Positions 13,201 to 25,340 of a DNA stretch of 64,000 nucleotides are shown one piece after another. Location of the stretch: positions 15,847,649 through 15,911,648 of the forward strand of contig NC_066315.1 of assembly GCF_022539315.1 (NCBI RefSeq), read 5' to 3'. The DNA is from Serinus canaria. Its lineage: Eukaryota > Chordata > Aves > Passeriformes > Fringillidae. The notes under the pieces were generated by a model. The model was given only the letters and a program-made list of their open reading frames with translations. It made no database searches and was not told the origin of the DNA. The first letter of the stretch is position 1, and each line of letters starts with the position of its first letter. A program made the translations under genes and the position numbers.

Positions 13201-16200
13201 AAGGCAGTCTGTGCCTCCTGCTCAAGGATGAGCAGGTTTAAAGCCAAAGAGCATGTCCCTGGTGAAACTCACATTGAGAGCTAGTCACTCCACTTGGAAA
13301 AAAATAAACTTTGAATAAATTAATTGTACTATATATATATTTTTTTTCAATTGAGAATGTCATGAAGAGGATGTTACAAAAGAATACAGACTCAGAGCAA
13401 GCTGGCTCACATTACTCTCTTCTGGCTTTTTTATTTTCTTATTTGGTCTTGTATTCTAAAGTTATATAGCTCCATAGTAACAACCTGCTGAGCGAAAAAG
13501 GGATTTACAGCACTTTTCTCTAGTTCTTGAAGTATTTTGGTCACTTAGGTGCCATTTCAGAGTTAAAGGAAAACTAATTACACATTATGGACTGATCTAG
13601 TTGTTTTCCCCCTTTCTTAAAGAGTATTTTCAGTGACACACGTGTGAGAAAGTATGCTGTGTTGTGGGAGGGGAACAGTGTCTATTATCGGAGCGGTACA
13701 TCTGAACTAAATTATCATGCTGTAAAGCTTGGACTGATTTTTTAGTGAACAAACTGTTTTACCATGTTCCTTTAGCTACTGGAGAAGCAAGTCATCTGTC
13801 AGTGTTTCTCCACCAAGAGTTTATACTGATCATCAGCCTAAGTGCAAACAAGGTTGGGTAGAGAGGCACCAGAGCCTACAACTGGGAGCTGTGTCCACAC
13901 CTCTGAAGTCAAAGTGGGGAGGAATTCTTGTTCAAAACCACAAAGAATAAACATGTTAATCTCCACAGAGGTTTCTATTCCTGTGCATACAAGTGCATGC
14001 TGCCCCTGGAGCTCTCTCTGCAACTGAAATTGCCAGGTTCAAGATTTAAACAACATTTTCAGCTGATCCACATGGAAATCCCTAGCCTGGTCACAAAGGC
14101 ATGAACTGGGGGTGCACTGGGAGCTCACAGCCAGGCATGGTCCTGGCATGGGTCAGGGGGCTGTGCTGCAGCATGGACGTGCCCCTGCCACAGAGAAACC
14201 AGGCATGGTCAAGGCTGGCAGGGGCTGAACACCCAGGGAAGACCTGGCAGGGACAGGGGTGAAGAGTGGGAGAGGAGGGCACCAAGGTGGCTGCAGGCAA
14301 AGGGATCCACCACACATTCACAATAATGACTTAGGAGACACTGCTCTTCTCATCCTGTGTAATTGGTGTCAGGAGCAAGGCACCATCTACCAGAGCTGGG
14401 TGGGGATGTGGGGTGTAAAAGCACTGGCATGGTGCACCTTCCCTTATGTTAACCAAATGCTCAGTGACAAAGAAAGGAGAGAAAGAGCAGCAGGGAAATG
14501 GAGATGTGTGTGACCATGGCATGGCACCCATGTACTGGCACCCAGGGGATGGACAAAGAGGCATTTGGGGGCACCATGCACAGCTTGACTGCAGCAAAAT
14601 GCTTCCAGTGCAAGCCCTGAAACCCCATTCCAGGAATGTTTTGAGTCAGAACCAAAAGGCTTTGTCAGCTCTCTATGAGTTCGGTTTCTCGTGGTGATGA
14701 TATCCTCTCTGAACTTTTATGTGGCAGCAGGACTGGGCTTCTGAGCTGCAAACAAAACTTCTGAGTGCACAGAAAAGAAGTAGTTGGAAAGTAAAGATGG
14801 AAATAAATTTATGGTGATACTTTCCTTCATAAGGAATCAGTACAATCCATTTTCTCCACAAATCTTTGTTGCTTAAAGTATTGAGCAACTCAAACTGTAT
14901 CGAAGAGAAAAATTGACAGAAAAAACAATGCAGCAAGGCCCTCCAGACTGGTGCATCTAGCACTTCTGGAGAGGACTGCCCCAGCAGAGGCATGTAGCCC
15001 TCTCACCTGATTTCTGTGTGTAGGCAGTTTTGTGCATTATATTCCCAGACCCAACCCCGGGCTTGAGATCTAGGGAGTCTGGAGATACTGGAAGCTCATC
15101 TACAGGAAACATCTGCAGGCGCTGTTTGCCACCATATCACTGGGAGCTGAAAAAAGCTCCTTGCCAACAGAGCAACCCCCCAGCTGGACCCAGCTCTCAC
15201 TCTCATCCAGGAGCAGAGGGTGGACAGGGTGAAGGGACAGGGGCTGGCTAACAGGGTCACTCACTGAAGAAGCTGAGAAGTTCTCTCATGACTTGTGAAT
15301 GCTGATCCTATGCCCTTTACACAACTCCATGAGACCTTAAATTATATGCTGTGGAAAATCAAGACCATAAATAAAAAGGAGGGCTCCTCAGATAATGGCA
15401 TTCCAGTAAGCTTACAAATATGTGTCACTTGGGGACATATTACATTACAATTTTGGACTTGGCAGATTTTCTTCTGTTCTATATATTACCAGCAGCCTTA
15501 TATCACACTCATATTTTAAGTTCTTAATTTGTGCAACTTTTGTTGTACCTAGAAAAATATGGTTTTTCTTTAGCCCCTTCATTTCAATTCTCTTGCCACA
15601 CAAGAATCAGAATTGACCAAGGACCTCAGAAAGATCCCTGACATACCCTGACATTTCCCCAGCTACCCAGCTGAGGAATCACTAATACTGCAACCTCACA
15701 ATCAGCCCCATAGCAAGGGATTCACCTTTGCTGTCTGTGTCAGGCTCACGCTTCAGAGGTCAATTTTAGGTCTGAGGAAAGCACTGGCCAAACAAGTGAG
15801 AACTTTCACATCAAGGAATTACACAAATTACAGGAAGGACGCCAAGTATAGTGAAACAGATGCATTCTGATGGCACATGTAGAATGGTTTGAACTATGCA
15901 GCACAAATGGGCCAACCAACTCTGTAGAAGTGCTCTGAGGTCCTGCTCAGGATTTCAGACCTGCATTATGCTCCAGGACACATTTCAGTCTGGGCAGGAT
16001 CAAGTCCTGAGAGCTTCCGGTGCATGTTTCAAAGAAATCAGCCTCAGCCTTAGGTACCCAAGTTGGCAGTTGTAAATATTTATTCATTAAAGAAAGTTCT
16101 TGTTTGCTCCTGGTACAGCTCCTAAAGACTCACAAACAAGGGAAATGTATGGGCAGAGAAGAGGAGGAGGAATTTCTTCCCTTTCCTTATAAGTTGAAAA

Positions 16201-16746
16201 AAATAACAAAACCAGCTCGCCTTGTGGAAAATAAACTTGTCCAGTTTTGAATGCATGTGTTTACTCTACAAACTTTCAGTGACTCAGATGTGAAATGCGC
16301 CTCAGGTTTGTTATGTGTTTTGCTTAGTTTTCTAACTATTCCTGAGAAAATACAGGCCACAGTTCAGGCTGATGTCTGTGCCATCCAGTAGATTGCAGGG
16401 GATGCACAATAAAACCCCAATCCTGTGAGTGTTTGTGCATGCATGAATAGACCTGCATTCACTGGGCTTTTTCATGCATGTAATCATCTGCAGGATCAGG
16501 GCCTCAGGCACAGTGCAGAACTTGTGTTCCTACATTTACTTGGGGCTGGAATTTGTTGCATTATTTTGACATAAATTGTTCATCTCATTTCAGATCTCAC
16601 GACTGCATTCATGCCAGTACTCAACTGGGCAGGACTAATTTTAAGCAAGCTTGGAGAGACTGCTGATCTGCTTTCCCTTTCCTGTCTGCATTGATCTCCG
16701 TCACTTCCAATGTGCCTCCTTTTTCATCATCTCCCTTCTCCCGCAG

Positions 16747-16853
16747 CTCTCTGATTAGGTCACATTTCAGTTTGTGAGTTGCTCCCATGTTAGTGGCTGG
16801 CAACATTACAAACGCAGTTTCTCGGCATTCCTGACTGAGTCAAAGACCCCCAG
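16747..16853 (+). other. Candidate non-coding exon with good splice sites
   Basis: A long pyrimidine tract ends in CCCGCAG at 16,746, a strong acceptor. After 107 bases comes CCCAG followed by GTAACT at 16,854, a good donor. All three plus frames of the enclosed segment contain stops, so it could only be a non-coding exon (lncRNA or 5' UTR). The minus strand of the same interval is open and reads a hydrophilic 61-residue peptide, which is the competing explanation. Nothing else supports transcription. Confidence 0.15.
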
Positions 16854-17512
16854 GTAACTGCAGACACTTGGAAACTATTTCATGGGTTTGAGTTATTTCT
16901 GCTTCCTTGTGATGCATAAAGAGCTATGATGTGGCTGATAAAGAGCATTTGATTTGTTTGGAAATACTGGGAACCATTTTCTGATTTTGCTTGCCTGGAA
17001 AAATTTATTGTGACTTCAGATCCTTTAATTGAAGGCCTGAGGGTGTTGATCTTCAGCAGCAGTCCCATTTATTCCCCACATCCATCATTCACTGAGGTTA
17101 AACAACATGTGGTACTAAAAAATGCCCTCAGCATTTGGTAGTCCACAGTCTCTTGGATCATGTAGTTGATTTCATTCATTCAGTATCTAGCAGGGGGTAG
17201 GGAGAAAGAGCCCTCTGAACCTACCTCCTGTTGGTCTGGGAGGTTGGGATGAACCCCAGAAACCACAGGTGAGCAAAACCAGGCAGTTAAGCCTTGCCTT
17301 GGACTGTAATTGCATTTTTGGGCTTCTGACCTTTTTTCCTCTGTTTGTGATGAGATTCCCCATCGGTGAAATAAATTCTCACCTCAAGTTAGCTCATGGT
17401 CATGAGAGTGAGTCTGGCAAAGACGGGGTGGGTATCTGGAGATGGCAATGCCAAATGGAGCAGGGAATACCTGCATCAGGAGCAGTGATTTGGACCTCCA
17501 GATGTCAGAGGG

Positions 17513-17858
17513 CATCATAGACCCATTTAGGTAGGTAAAGATCTTGATGGTGACTCAGCCATTTCTATGGACAGCATGTTTCAGTGCTTGACAACCTTTT
17601 CAGTGAAGAATTTGTTCCTAAAATCCAATCTAAACATCCCCTGGAGCAGCTTGAGGCCATTTAGTTTGGTCCTGTCACTTGTTACCTGAGAGAAGAGACT
17701 GACTCCACCTCACTCCAACCTCCTTTCATGCAGCTGTAGAGAGCAATAAGCTCCTCCCTGACCCTCCTTTTATCCAGACAAAAAAGGTTCCTCAGCCACT
17801 ACTCATCAGTCTTGTGATCCAGACCCTTCACCAGATTCATTGTCCTTCTTTGGACACA
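17513..17858 (-). mobile_element. CR1 retrotransposon fragment, 3' portion
   Basis: Read on the minus strand, this matches the 3' part of avian CR1. It contains, in order: the 'grossly conserved' ORF2 tail that begins near GTCCAAAGAAGGACAATG, the block that reads in CR1 as 'ctgatgaggagcggctgagg', the 'tacctgaaaggaggttg' counterpart, the 'gtgacaggac ... aatggcctcaagctg' counterpart, and a degenerate tail at the left end. The 3' end lies at the lower coordinate. The copy is 5'-truncated and lacks part of the sequence before the tail. CR1 copies move by target-primed reverse transcription; this one is dead. Confidence 0.9.
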
Positions 17859-18389
17859 GGAAAAAACACACAGAAGTTCCTTTCCAACTCAATAGGGCCA
17901 GCAGGGAAATTACAACTGCAGAAGCCTGGGATGTGGAGAGGGGATCTCTCTAAAAGGTGTAATGCTGTATCAAGGCCCCCATTCCCTGCCAGGCACAGGA
18001 AATGCAGAGATGCCCAACATCTCCAGGAAAACGCCTGAGCAACACTTCTGCACACAAACATTTCAGTTACTTGTGTGTTTGTAAAACAATCCAGTTTCAC
18101 AGGCTCTTGGTAGCATGCTGTTTATTGTTCCCAGAGGAACAATAAGGATTCTTGAAAGCAGATGGACTCAGACACTGGTGATTTGCTGTAGAAGCAAAAC
18201 AATGGGCCAGATTTTTTAAAAATAGAAAATACATCCATTGCACAAGTAAATACTACTCTCCTCTATGCACAAAGTGGGACAGGATGGACAATGTTTTGCA
18301 GCACTTTTGCAAAAAGTGAGCTAAGGGTTTTCCTGACACAGTGATCACAGAAAAATTGAACAAGAACAAGTTCTTAAAATTTAATATGA
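17859..18389. other. Spacer between two CR1 copies
   Basis: About 530 bases of unique sequence separate two CR1 fragments of the same orientation. I see no gene, and I cannot match it to a CR1 segment, so the two copies look like independent insertions rather than one interrupted element. Confidence 0.5.
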
Positions 18390-20031
18390 CAGGATCTCAG
18401 GATGTTTGAGGTTGGATGGGACCTCTGGAGATCATCTGGTCCAAAACCCTTGCTCAAACAGGGCCACCTACAGCCAGCTGCCCAGGACATTGTCTCCAAG
18501 GATGAAGACTCCACTACCTCCCTGGAAAACCTGTGCTGGTACTCAGTCATCCTCACTGTGGGAAATTGGTTCCTGATGTTCAGAGGGAACTTCTGGTGTT
18601 TCAGTCAGTGCCCATTCCCTCTGAACTTGTCACTGAGCACCACTGAAAAGAGTCTGGGTCCATCTTCTTTGCACCCTCCCTTCAGGTATTTAAACATGTT
18701 AGTAAGATTCCCCTCAGTGATCTCCAGATTAAACAGTTCCAGGTCCCCCATCCTTTCCTCAGAGATCAAATGCTCTAGTCCCTTAGTCATTTTTGAGGCC
18801 TTTCATTGGATCCTCTCCAGTCTGTCCATGTATTTGTTGTACTGAGGAACAAGAACTAGACACAGCACTCCAGGTGTGGACTCACCAGTGTAGAGCAGAG
18901 TGGAAGGACCAGCCTCTCGACCTGCTGGCAGTGCTGTGCCTCCTGCAGCTCAGGACACCACTGCCCTGTTCTCCTGCAAAGGAACAGTGCTCACTCAAAT
19001 TCAGCTCGGTATCTGCCAGGACCACCAGGTCCTTTCCATGCTGCTTTCCAGCAAGGTGACCCTCAGCATGCACTGGCGCCTGGGATTGTTTCTTCCCACA
19101 TGAGGGATTTGGTGCTTGTCCAGGTGGAATTTTATGAGGTTCTTTCAGCACATTTCTCCAGTCTGTTGTGGTCCCTCTGGATGGCAGCACCACCCTCTCC
19201 AATGTCAATCACTCCTCCCGGGTCTGTGTCATCAGCAAATTTTCTGAGGGTGCACTCTGGCCCATCATGCAGATCATTAGAGAAAATGTGAAAAGGACCA
19301 GAATCAGAGTTGTCTCCCGGGATATTGTGCCAGTTATTGGCTGCCAACTAGACCTCATGCCACTAATCACCCTCTGGACCCAGCCAGTTCCCAATCCAGC
19401 TTCTCCACTTATTCAGCCCATTCATCAGCAGGGCCTGAAGCCCAGGTGGAGAGCAGCCATTGCTCTCCTCTCATTTACCAGTCATTTCACTGTGGAAGTC
19501 ATTAAAATTGGTCAGACATGACCTCCCCTTGAAGCCATGCAGACTGCTTCTGATGATTTTCTTCTCCCAAATGTGCCAGGAAATGGTTTCCAGGATAAGC
19601 TGCTCCACCCCCTTCCCAGGGATCAAGGAGAGGCTGACTGGCCTGCTGTTCTCTGGGTCCTTCTTGCCATATTCTTGAAGCCAGGCATGACATTTGCTTT
19701 ACTGCAGTCTTTAAGCATTTCTCCAGTTGCTATGATCAAAGATTATCAAGAGTAGCCTTGCAATGACCTTTGCCAGCTTCCTCGGCTCTCATGGGAGCCA
19801 GCTGAGTCAAGAAGGCACTCAGTACTTCAGCCTTCCCATATCCTGTGTAACCAGGTCCCCCATCCCATTCAGCAGTGGGCCCACCTTTTCTGGAGGCTGC
19901 CTTTTGTCACCCATGTACCTAAAAGAGCTCTTCTTGTTTTTTAGCATCCCTGGCCAGATTCAATTCCATTTGTGCTTTAGCTTTCCTAACTTCTCCCCTC
20001 AATGTTCAATGTCTCTGCATCCTCCCAGGTT
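18390..20031 (-). mobile_element. CR1 retrotransposon, long 5'-truncated copy with ORF2 remnants
   Basis: On the minus strand about 1.64 kb matches the C-terminal half of CR1 ORF2 followed by its 3' end at the lower coordinate. ORF2 encodes the endonuclease and reverse transcriptase that copy the element into the genome. The RT catalytic motif FADD is intact at 19,239-19,228, inside the block ECTLRKFADDT. Further toward the 3' end, blocks equivalent to the CR1 reads KGLEHL..EERM, NMFKYLKGGCKEDG and REVVESSSLE are visible in short frames. The frame is broken into many pieces by stops and small indels, and the 5' half of ORF2 and all of ORF1 are missing. It is an inactive, fairly old copy; the longest surviving frames are only 60-110 codons. 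Confidence 0.93.
19132..19347 (-). pseudogene. CR1 ORF2 reverse-transcriptase remnant (FADD box)
   Basis: This 71-codon open piece keeps the palm segment of the CR1 reverse transcriptase. Residues 21-41 correspond to the family block that reads 'F..DL..GTECTLSKFADDT'. The two catalytic aspartates of FADD are present at residues 39 and 40. Downstream residues GAAIQRDHNRLEKCAER match the conserved '..AIQRDLDRLE.WAER' of CR1. The surrounding frame is interrupted on both sides, so no functional enzyme can be made. Confidence 0.88.
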
Positions 20032-20288
20032 ACCCATTCCTTTGCAATGCAGCAAAAGGACAGTGCAATAAAGGACAATCCCTTTACTCCATGGAATAGT
20101 CACTGTCAAATATTTACCTGAATAAACTTGAATCATTACCAAGGCTGAGAAAATATAAAAACTGTGAATTATTTTTATAAGCAAAGCACCCATCTTACTT
20201 CTTCATACATCTAGAGAAGGCTGAAAGAGAACTTCAGGTGGCCCAACCCAACCTCCTGTAGGTCAGCATTACACCTGGATTGAAACCA

Positions 20289-20306
20289 GTGTATATGCAT
20301 ATACAC
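20289..20306. repeat. 18-bp perfect palindrome
   Basis: GTGTATATGCATATACAC is its own reverse complement over 18 bases. It is followed by two copies of ACACATCAAAC about 24 bases apart, so the patch is partly a degenerate TA/CA simple repeat. The centre ATGCAT resembles an octamer-type site, but simple-repeat slippage explains the symmetry just as well. Confidence 0.8.
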
Positions 20307-23300
20307 ACATCAAACACATGTATATACACATCAAACTCCATAACTGAAACCAAACTATATAATATAAATATCAGGTATTATATACCATGTATAATAAGGC
20401 CTCTCTTTTAAAGCTAGTGGGCCCTTTGCTTTGATGAGTTAACATATTTCAGAGGGTGTGTATCTGATTCATGATTAAAGCTTATGTATTTCTAGCACCA
20501 GAAGAAATTAAACTAATTTGCTGATCCTGTAGGTAGGCTGGTGTTAAAAAGAAATGTTGTTTCTTTTTACATGGTAAACTCAGTAACCATAGGTGGAGGG
20601 GAATTAACCCACATCAAAAAAAAAGAACCAGTTTTCCTAAATGAAATTTTGTAATGTGAAAGAAATACTTTCAAGAAACTAATGAAGTCTAAATATTGCA
20701 TCATAATTTGTCCTATTAATGTTGGTATCATTACTTTAAAATACATGTTACTATAGATATTATATTTTTCAGACATCTAAAGTAGGGTAAAAGGAGAGTG
20801 CCATGAAAAATGGACAGGGTTATGTCAGGGTGTATTTTCAGCAGCAAAATTTCCTTGTGTAAACCTCAGGTTTACAATTATATGTTATACATATAGTGCA
20901 AGTCCTGTTTGAAGCTGTCCAACCCTTTCAAGAAAACTAGTATCACTTTAATTTTCATGAAATTCAGAACATAGAAGATCAAATGTGCTCAATGACTGAT
21001 GTTAAGTGTCCATGACATATGAGCAGAAAGGAATTTTTTTTTCCACGTGAATGTGGTATGAGCAGAATGCGTTGGGAATAATGTCATTGCACACAACAAG
21101 CCCAAGACAAGAACATACCTCTCCTAACAAATGCTCAAAGTGTGCAGGACAAGGCGCCCCTCTTCCCATTTCCATGCTTTGCTGTGCAATCCATATGGTT
21201 TCAATCTTGGGGCGCTTGAAACTCTGAATTTAAGACTCCAAATCCCAAATCTTCCCTAAAAGCAAACCCTAAAGGGTTCAGTTTAGATGGTGCACAGCTC
21301 TCAGCAAGACTGGGAGAGAAATGCTAAGTATCTCCAAAATATGTAATTGTACCATTCCATTCTACCCATGAACCTGTAACCCCGGCCCTGCCCTCCTTCC
21401 CCCTCACCCCATGCAGTCTATATCCAAGAGACCTTATCCCACATCACCCTGCCCCAAATTCCACCCCTGTGGCACTATGACCTTCACCACTCCTGTATTC
21501 CACACCCCCAGGTCTCCCCTTGATGCACTTCAGCCTCCTCCAGCATGTTGCCTCCTTTCCACATCAAGTGTGTGCAGGAGCTGCAGCACAAGTCAGGCAC
21601 TGTGACTCATACATCCCCTGTTGGATGGCTGGAGCATTTTTGACTTTTTAGAAGTTAGACCACATTGGATTCCAGTTTGTCCTTCAGACAGATCCTGGTA
21701 TCCAGGCTCAGCTACCTGCAACTCCTCAAATGTGTGAGAAAGGCCATTTTCCAAAGGCTGTACCAGCATTCTGCCTGCCCCTGCTCTGTGCCCATGTGGA
21801 ACACCTACACTGCCTGTGTGGATGAAGTGAAGAGTCAAGGGGGGGTTGAAGGAAGGTTCCAGTTGAGCTCCACAAGTTAGTATATCCTCTCAGTAACATG
21901 CCTAAGCTAGAAAAAAGTCTGTCATAGGTGATGAATGTGCTGGTGTAATGGGGACGTGCTTGCATTAGTGGTAACTAACTTATGCCATGTTTTCCAAACA
22001 CTGGTGATTTGCACACTGTGTTGGTGATTTTGCACACTGCAGTTCCTATTTGTCCCAGCTTTGGAAGCCTGCTTTGAAAAAGAGAGGTGCAATCTCTCTG
22101 AAGAATTATACTGACACCAAAATGAGTGCCTGACTTTTATAACATTCAAACAGCAAAACAGGCAGCTGTGAAAAAAAAGTTGGAACTGCTTCTTCATAGC
22201 AAAGATGCATCACTCAGGCCTGCCAGTGCTCACGTTTGGAGCAGCAGAAGCAGGTCAGAAAAGTGTGTGCCTTGAGTACTGATACACCAGTAAGGTTTCT
22301 AAAGCCAAGAGCAGGAGAAACCTGCAGTCTCCTGCATATGCATGAATAAAACCAAAAGCCCAGCACCACTCTCCTCCCATGGGAATTTCACTATTTGCAC
22401 AGACCTTTAGGTCATCTCACTTACAAAGGTACACATCTGACTACGGGGGAAAAAAATAAGCAGCCGGTTTTCAAAGAGAGCTTTTGCAAGTAAAACTTGT
22501 TAGCCAGGGTGATGATTTCTCATCCACTTAGAGTATTTTTGACAAGAGGAAAAGGCTCATCTTCCCTGGGTGCTGCCTCCTTAGAAATCTGCCCTGGCAG
22601 TTACAATCTGCCTCTCAAACACTCGGTGTTTTGAATCCCACCAAAAGCTTTGGCAGCTGCAAACTGAGTACGGTCTCATTTTAAATGATGAGAGGAAACA
22701 GGCTGACAGTGAGCTGATTAGAAAGCTCTTAGAGCTCTCGGCTGAGTGGGGAAAACAGGACAACTTTCTTCATGTGTTGCCAGAGAGGGACAGAGGGGTT
22801 GCCAGAGCCTGGCTTGCTGTCCTCACAAATTCGTGAGGATGTGGGAAAAGTCCGTTTTGGGGAGGCTGAGCTGCCCTCGCAAGCCTGGCCCTTCCTGACA
22901 GCCTCTGCTCTGAAGATAACGAGGGAGGAAATAGCAAAACACTGTGCTAGAGACTAGATGAATTTGCAGAGACAACTGCAAGCTGTTTCCTGGCCCCAGC
23001 CTTATCTGAAGTCCCAGAAAATAACCCTTTCTCTGTGGCCAATAAATAATCCATTATGATTGGGGTGAAGTATCTGGTTAAATTTCTGTTGCTGAGGATA
23101 GCAGGATGTTCTTTCCACAAAGGGCAGGACCAAATGTATCTGTAGCCAGGCTTTGGGGCAGAGAGGGAAGGCTCTGCAGAACCCTCTCCCCAGGGGCACG
23201 TGGGTTAAGTCAATGTTGTTTAAGCACATTGTAACAAATGAAGACACAGAGACAGGATGGGAAGAACGGGTTAAAAGAGTGCACTCAAAAAGCAATGCAG

Positions 23301-24815
23301 AGGTTACTGAATGAACAAAGCAGCAAGCATTAAAAATAATTCAGCCAAAAAATAAAAATAAATACAGAAGGAAATTACTTCATCACAACCCACACTGTGT
23401 TATCAGTATGAAAGCTCTGAGAGCTGCTTTTCTTTTTAAAATGGCAGCTGACAGCTGATCTAAACACAAGGTCATGAGGACAGGGAGAGGACTGGAGGGA
23501 GGCTCGGGAAGGGGATGACAGAAGATGCACCAGACCAGCAAGGGTTTAAGGCCACAGGCAAGCACACACAGCCCCAAACACATGGACAGGTAGCCCTTTT
23601 CCGCACTCTGCCATGAGCTCCTAACATCTATCTGAGCTGAAAAAGATGTATTCTAGCTCAGAATTCATCTCTGTCCTGTTGTCCAGAAGTGCCTCTGCTT
23701 ATCACAACTTGTCAAACTTCAGGGTCTAGCCCTGGCATATCACAGGAAAACTGCCACGTGCTGTTCTGCCCCAACAGCCCCACCACAGGGCGAGGGCAGC
23801 AGCTCCCCATGACAGCTGCCCAAGGCTCTGTTTGCACAAACAGGTCAGCAGAGGCTTGGTTCTCACTGAAAATTTCACCCAATTTGGGTTGTCTTTTCAT
23901 TTTCATGACAGTTTTTCTCTAGCTGTAACAATACAGTGCAACTTGTATGGGTGTCCACCACGTTAGATCCATACCTGGCTTAAAGGACCACCCCTAGGGT
24001 ATCCTCAAATTTACTAGCTACAGCTCCACTCTGCCTCTGCAAGAAAATTACCTCTGTGAAGCAGTCAAATTTTTGCTGGTCCCCTGAGCAGACAAGAAGG
24101 CAATTTACGCTGCAGTTCATTCCTGCTACCTTCAGAGTAAAAAAAAGAAAAAAAAAAAGAGAAGGGAAAAAACACCGCTCAGTGAGGCAAAATGCAGTTC
24201 AGCCATATGGTGGTGCCTATAAAATCGACCATCCTCAATGTAAATTTGGTTTGGGGTTGAGATTTTTTTCCTTTATAGTAAAATAACTGGGCATAATAGT
24301 CATAAATTCTTTCACTGAATTTCCTGGGGTCTGAAAGACGTCAGGGAGGATTACAGGAGGGATACATTGTGCTGTAGCTGGGTGTGAAGCAGCCTTGCTT
24401 TATGGCTCCATCTGTAACTGCTGCAGTTCCCCTGAAGCAGACACTGAAACTGCCCCTGGAGCTGAGCTGATGTCACAGCACAGCAGCCAAACTCCATGCA
24501 GGAACAGGCATGCTCTGCTTTACCTTTCCTGCCTTCCAACAAGCCCACTTTGGCATTCCCTAACCCAGTGGGATGCCAGCCCCAATCCCCTCTGTCACCT
24601 CCATGGGACATGACCAGCACCTTGGTCACACTCAGGAGCTGAGGTGCTGCTAGCAGAGCAGTGAGCTGCGCTGCCCAAGAGAAGAAGCACCACCAGTCCC
24701 TGCTGGAAACTGTGACAGAAGGAAGAGTAAAGAGGACACAGCAACACAGCTGTGCCTTTTAGCAGTGATGTGCTTTCTTACCCCTTCTCCTAATTTGGCT
24801 CTTTCCATGTTGCAG

Positions 24816-25026
24816 TCTTATGATGCTATCAGAGAAACCTTATCATAATTTTGTTGAAAAAACAGTCCTAAATCAAGCAGGGATCCTTGAAAATTTGAAG
24901 AAGAGGAGAAGGATTCATCAGCACAGACACATTTTTGCAGAGGCAGATGGCCTGTTCTCCACAAAGTGTCCAGATATTTCACAGTATTCCAAACCAGCCT
25001 ACATGCCTCCAGCTGACTTCCCATAA
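24816..25026 (+). other. Candidate 3' terminal coding exon, 69 codons
   Basis: A pyrimidine-rich stretch ending TTCCATGTTGCAG provides a good acceptor at 24,815. The frame that follows is open for 69 codons and ends at TAA (25,024-25,026). The peptide is basic in the middle (KKRRRIHQHRH) and ends MPPADFP. I do not recognise it. The opposite strand is also open over nearly the same interval, which weakens the case. Codon choice is unremarkable. It may be chance. Confidence 0.13.
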
Positions 25027-25298
25027 AAATGCTGAAGGGTCTTTGATCTCAGGATACATGTCCTTATGAGGAGGGAAGGGGTAAAATCACAGGGGTCAGG
25101 CAAACACTTGACAGTAGTTACTGCAACTCCTCAGACCCCAGCCAGCCTTTGTGGTCTGTGCCAGAGATTGCAGATTTGGTTTGATCAGTCATGAGTTGAA
25201 AAGGCAGAGCAGAGCTGCTCAGGTCAAATCAGATGCTTAACTCTGTTTCCCTTAGTGATGGGTGGGGAAGTTCAGGAAAAATTAGGATGATAAGAAAG

Positions 25299-25307
<9 letters not shown>

Positions 25308-25338
<31 letters not shown>
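25308..25338 (+). repeat. Poly(A) tract of 31
   Basis: Thirty-one uninterrupted A residues. A retrocopied RNA would leave such a tract at its 3' end, but the upstream few hundred bases show no recognisable gene or SINE, and I see no convincing flanking duplication. It is recorded as a simple repeat. Confidence 0.9.

Positions 25339-25340
<2 letters not shown>

Larger units (their letters stand above)
8956..17512. other. Unique non-coding DNA with simple tracts
   Basis: No known gene or mobile element is recognised. The longest non-repeat open frame of the window (9,687-10,247, minus) lies here and is listed separately. A run of 14 A lies near 13,161, and a short TA run joined to a T run lies near 13,330-13,348. 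A possible non-coding exon at 16,747-16,853 is listed separately. The interval 16,250-17,100 reads as clean, non-repetitive, moderately AT-rich sequence of the kind often found in conserved non-coding blocks, but conservation cannot be judged from one sequence. Confidence 0.5.
20032..25307. other. Unique non-coding DNA, no gene recognised
   Basis: No known gene or mobile element is recognised. An 18-bp perfect palindrome at 20,289-20,306 sits in a TA/CA-rich patch. The segment 22,440-23,100 is non-repetitive with clustered motifs and could be regulatory, though nothing proves it. A purine-rich A tract lies near 24,140-24,170. A candidate terminal exon at 24,816-25,026 is listed separately. 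Confidence 0.5.

Noticed and set aside
25308..25338. Processed pseudogene ending in poly(A)
   Set aside because: No recognisable coding sequence, 3' UTR signal or target-site duplication is visible upstream.
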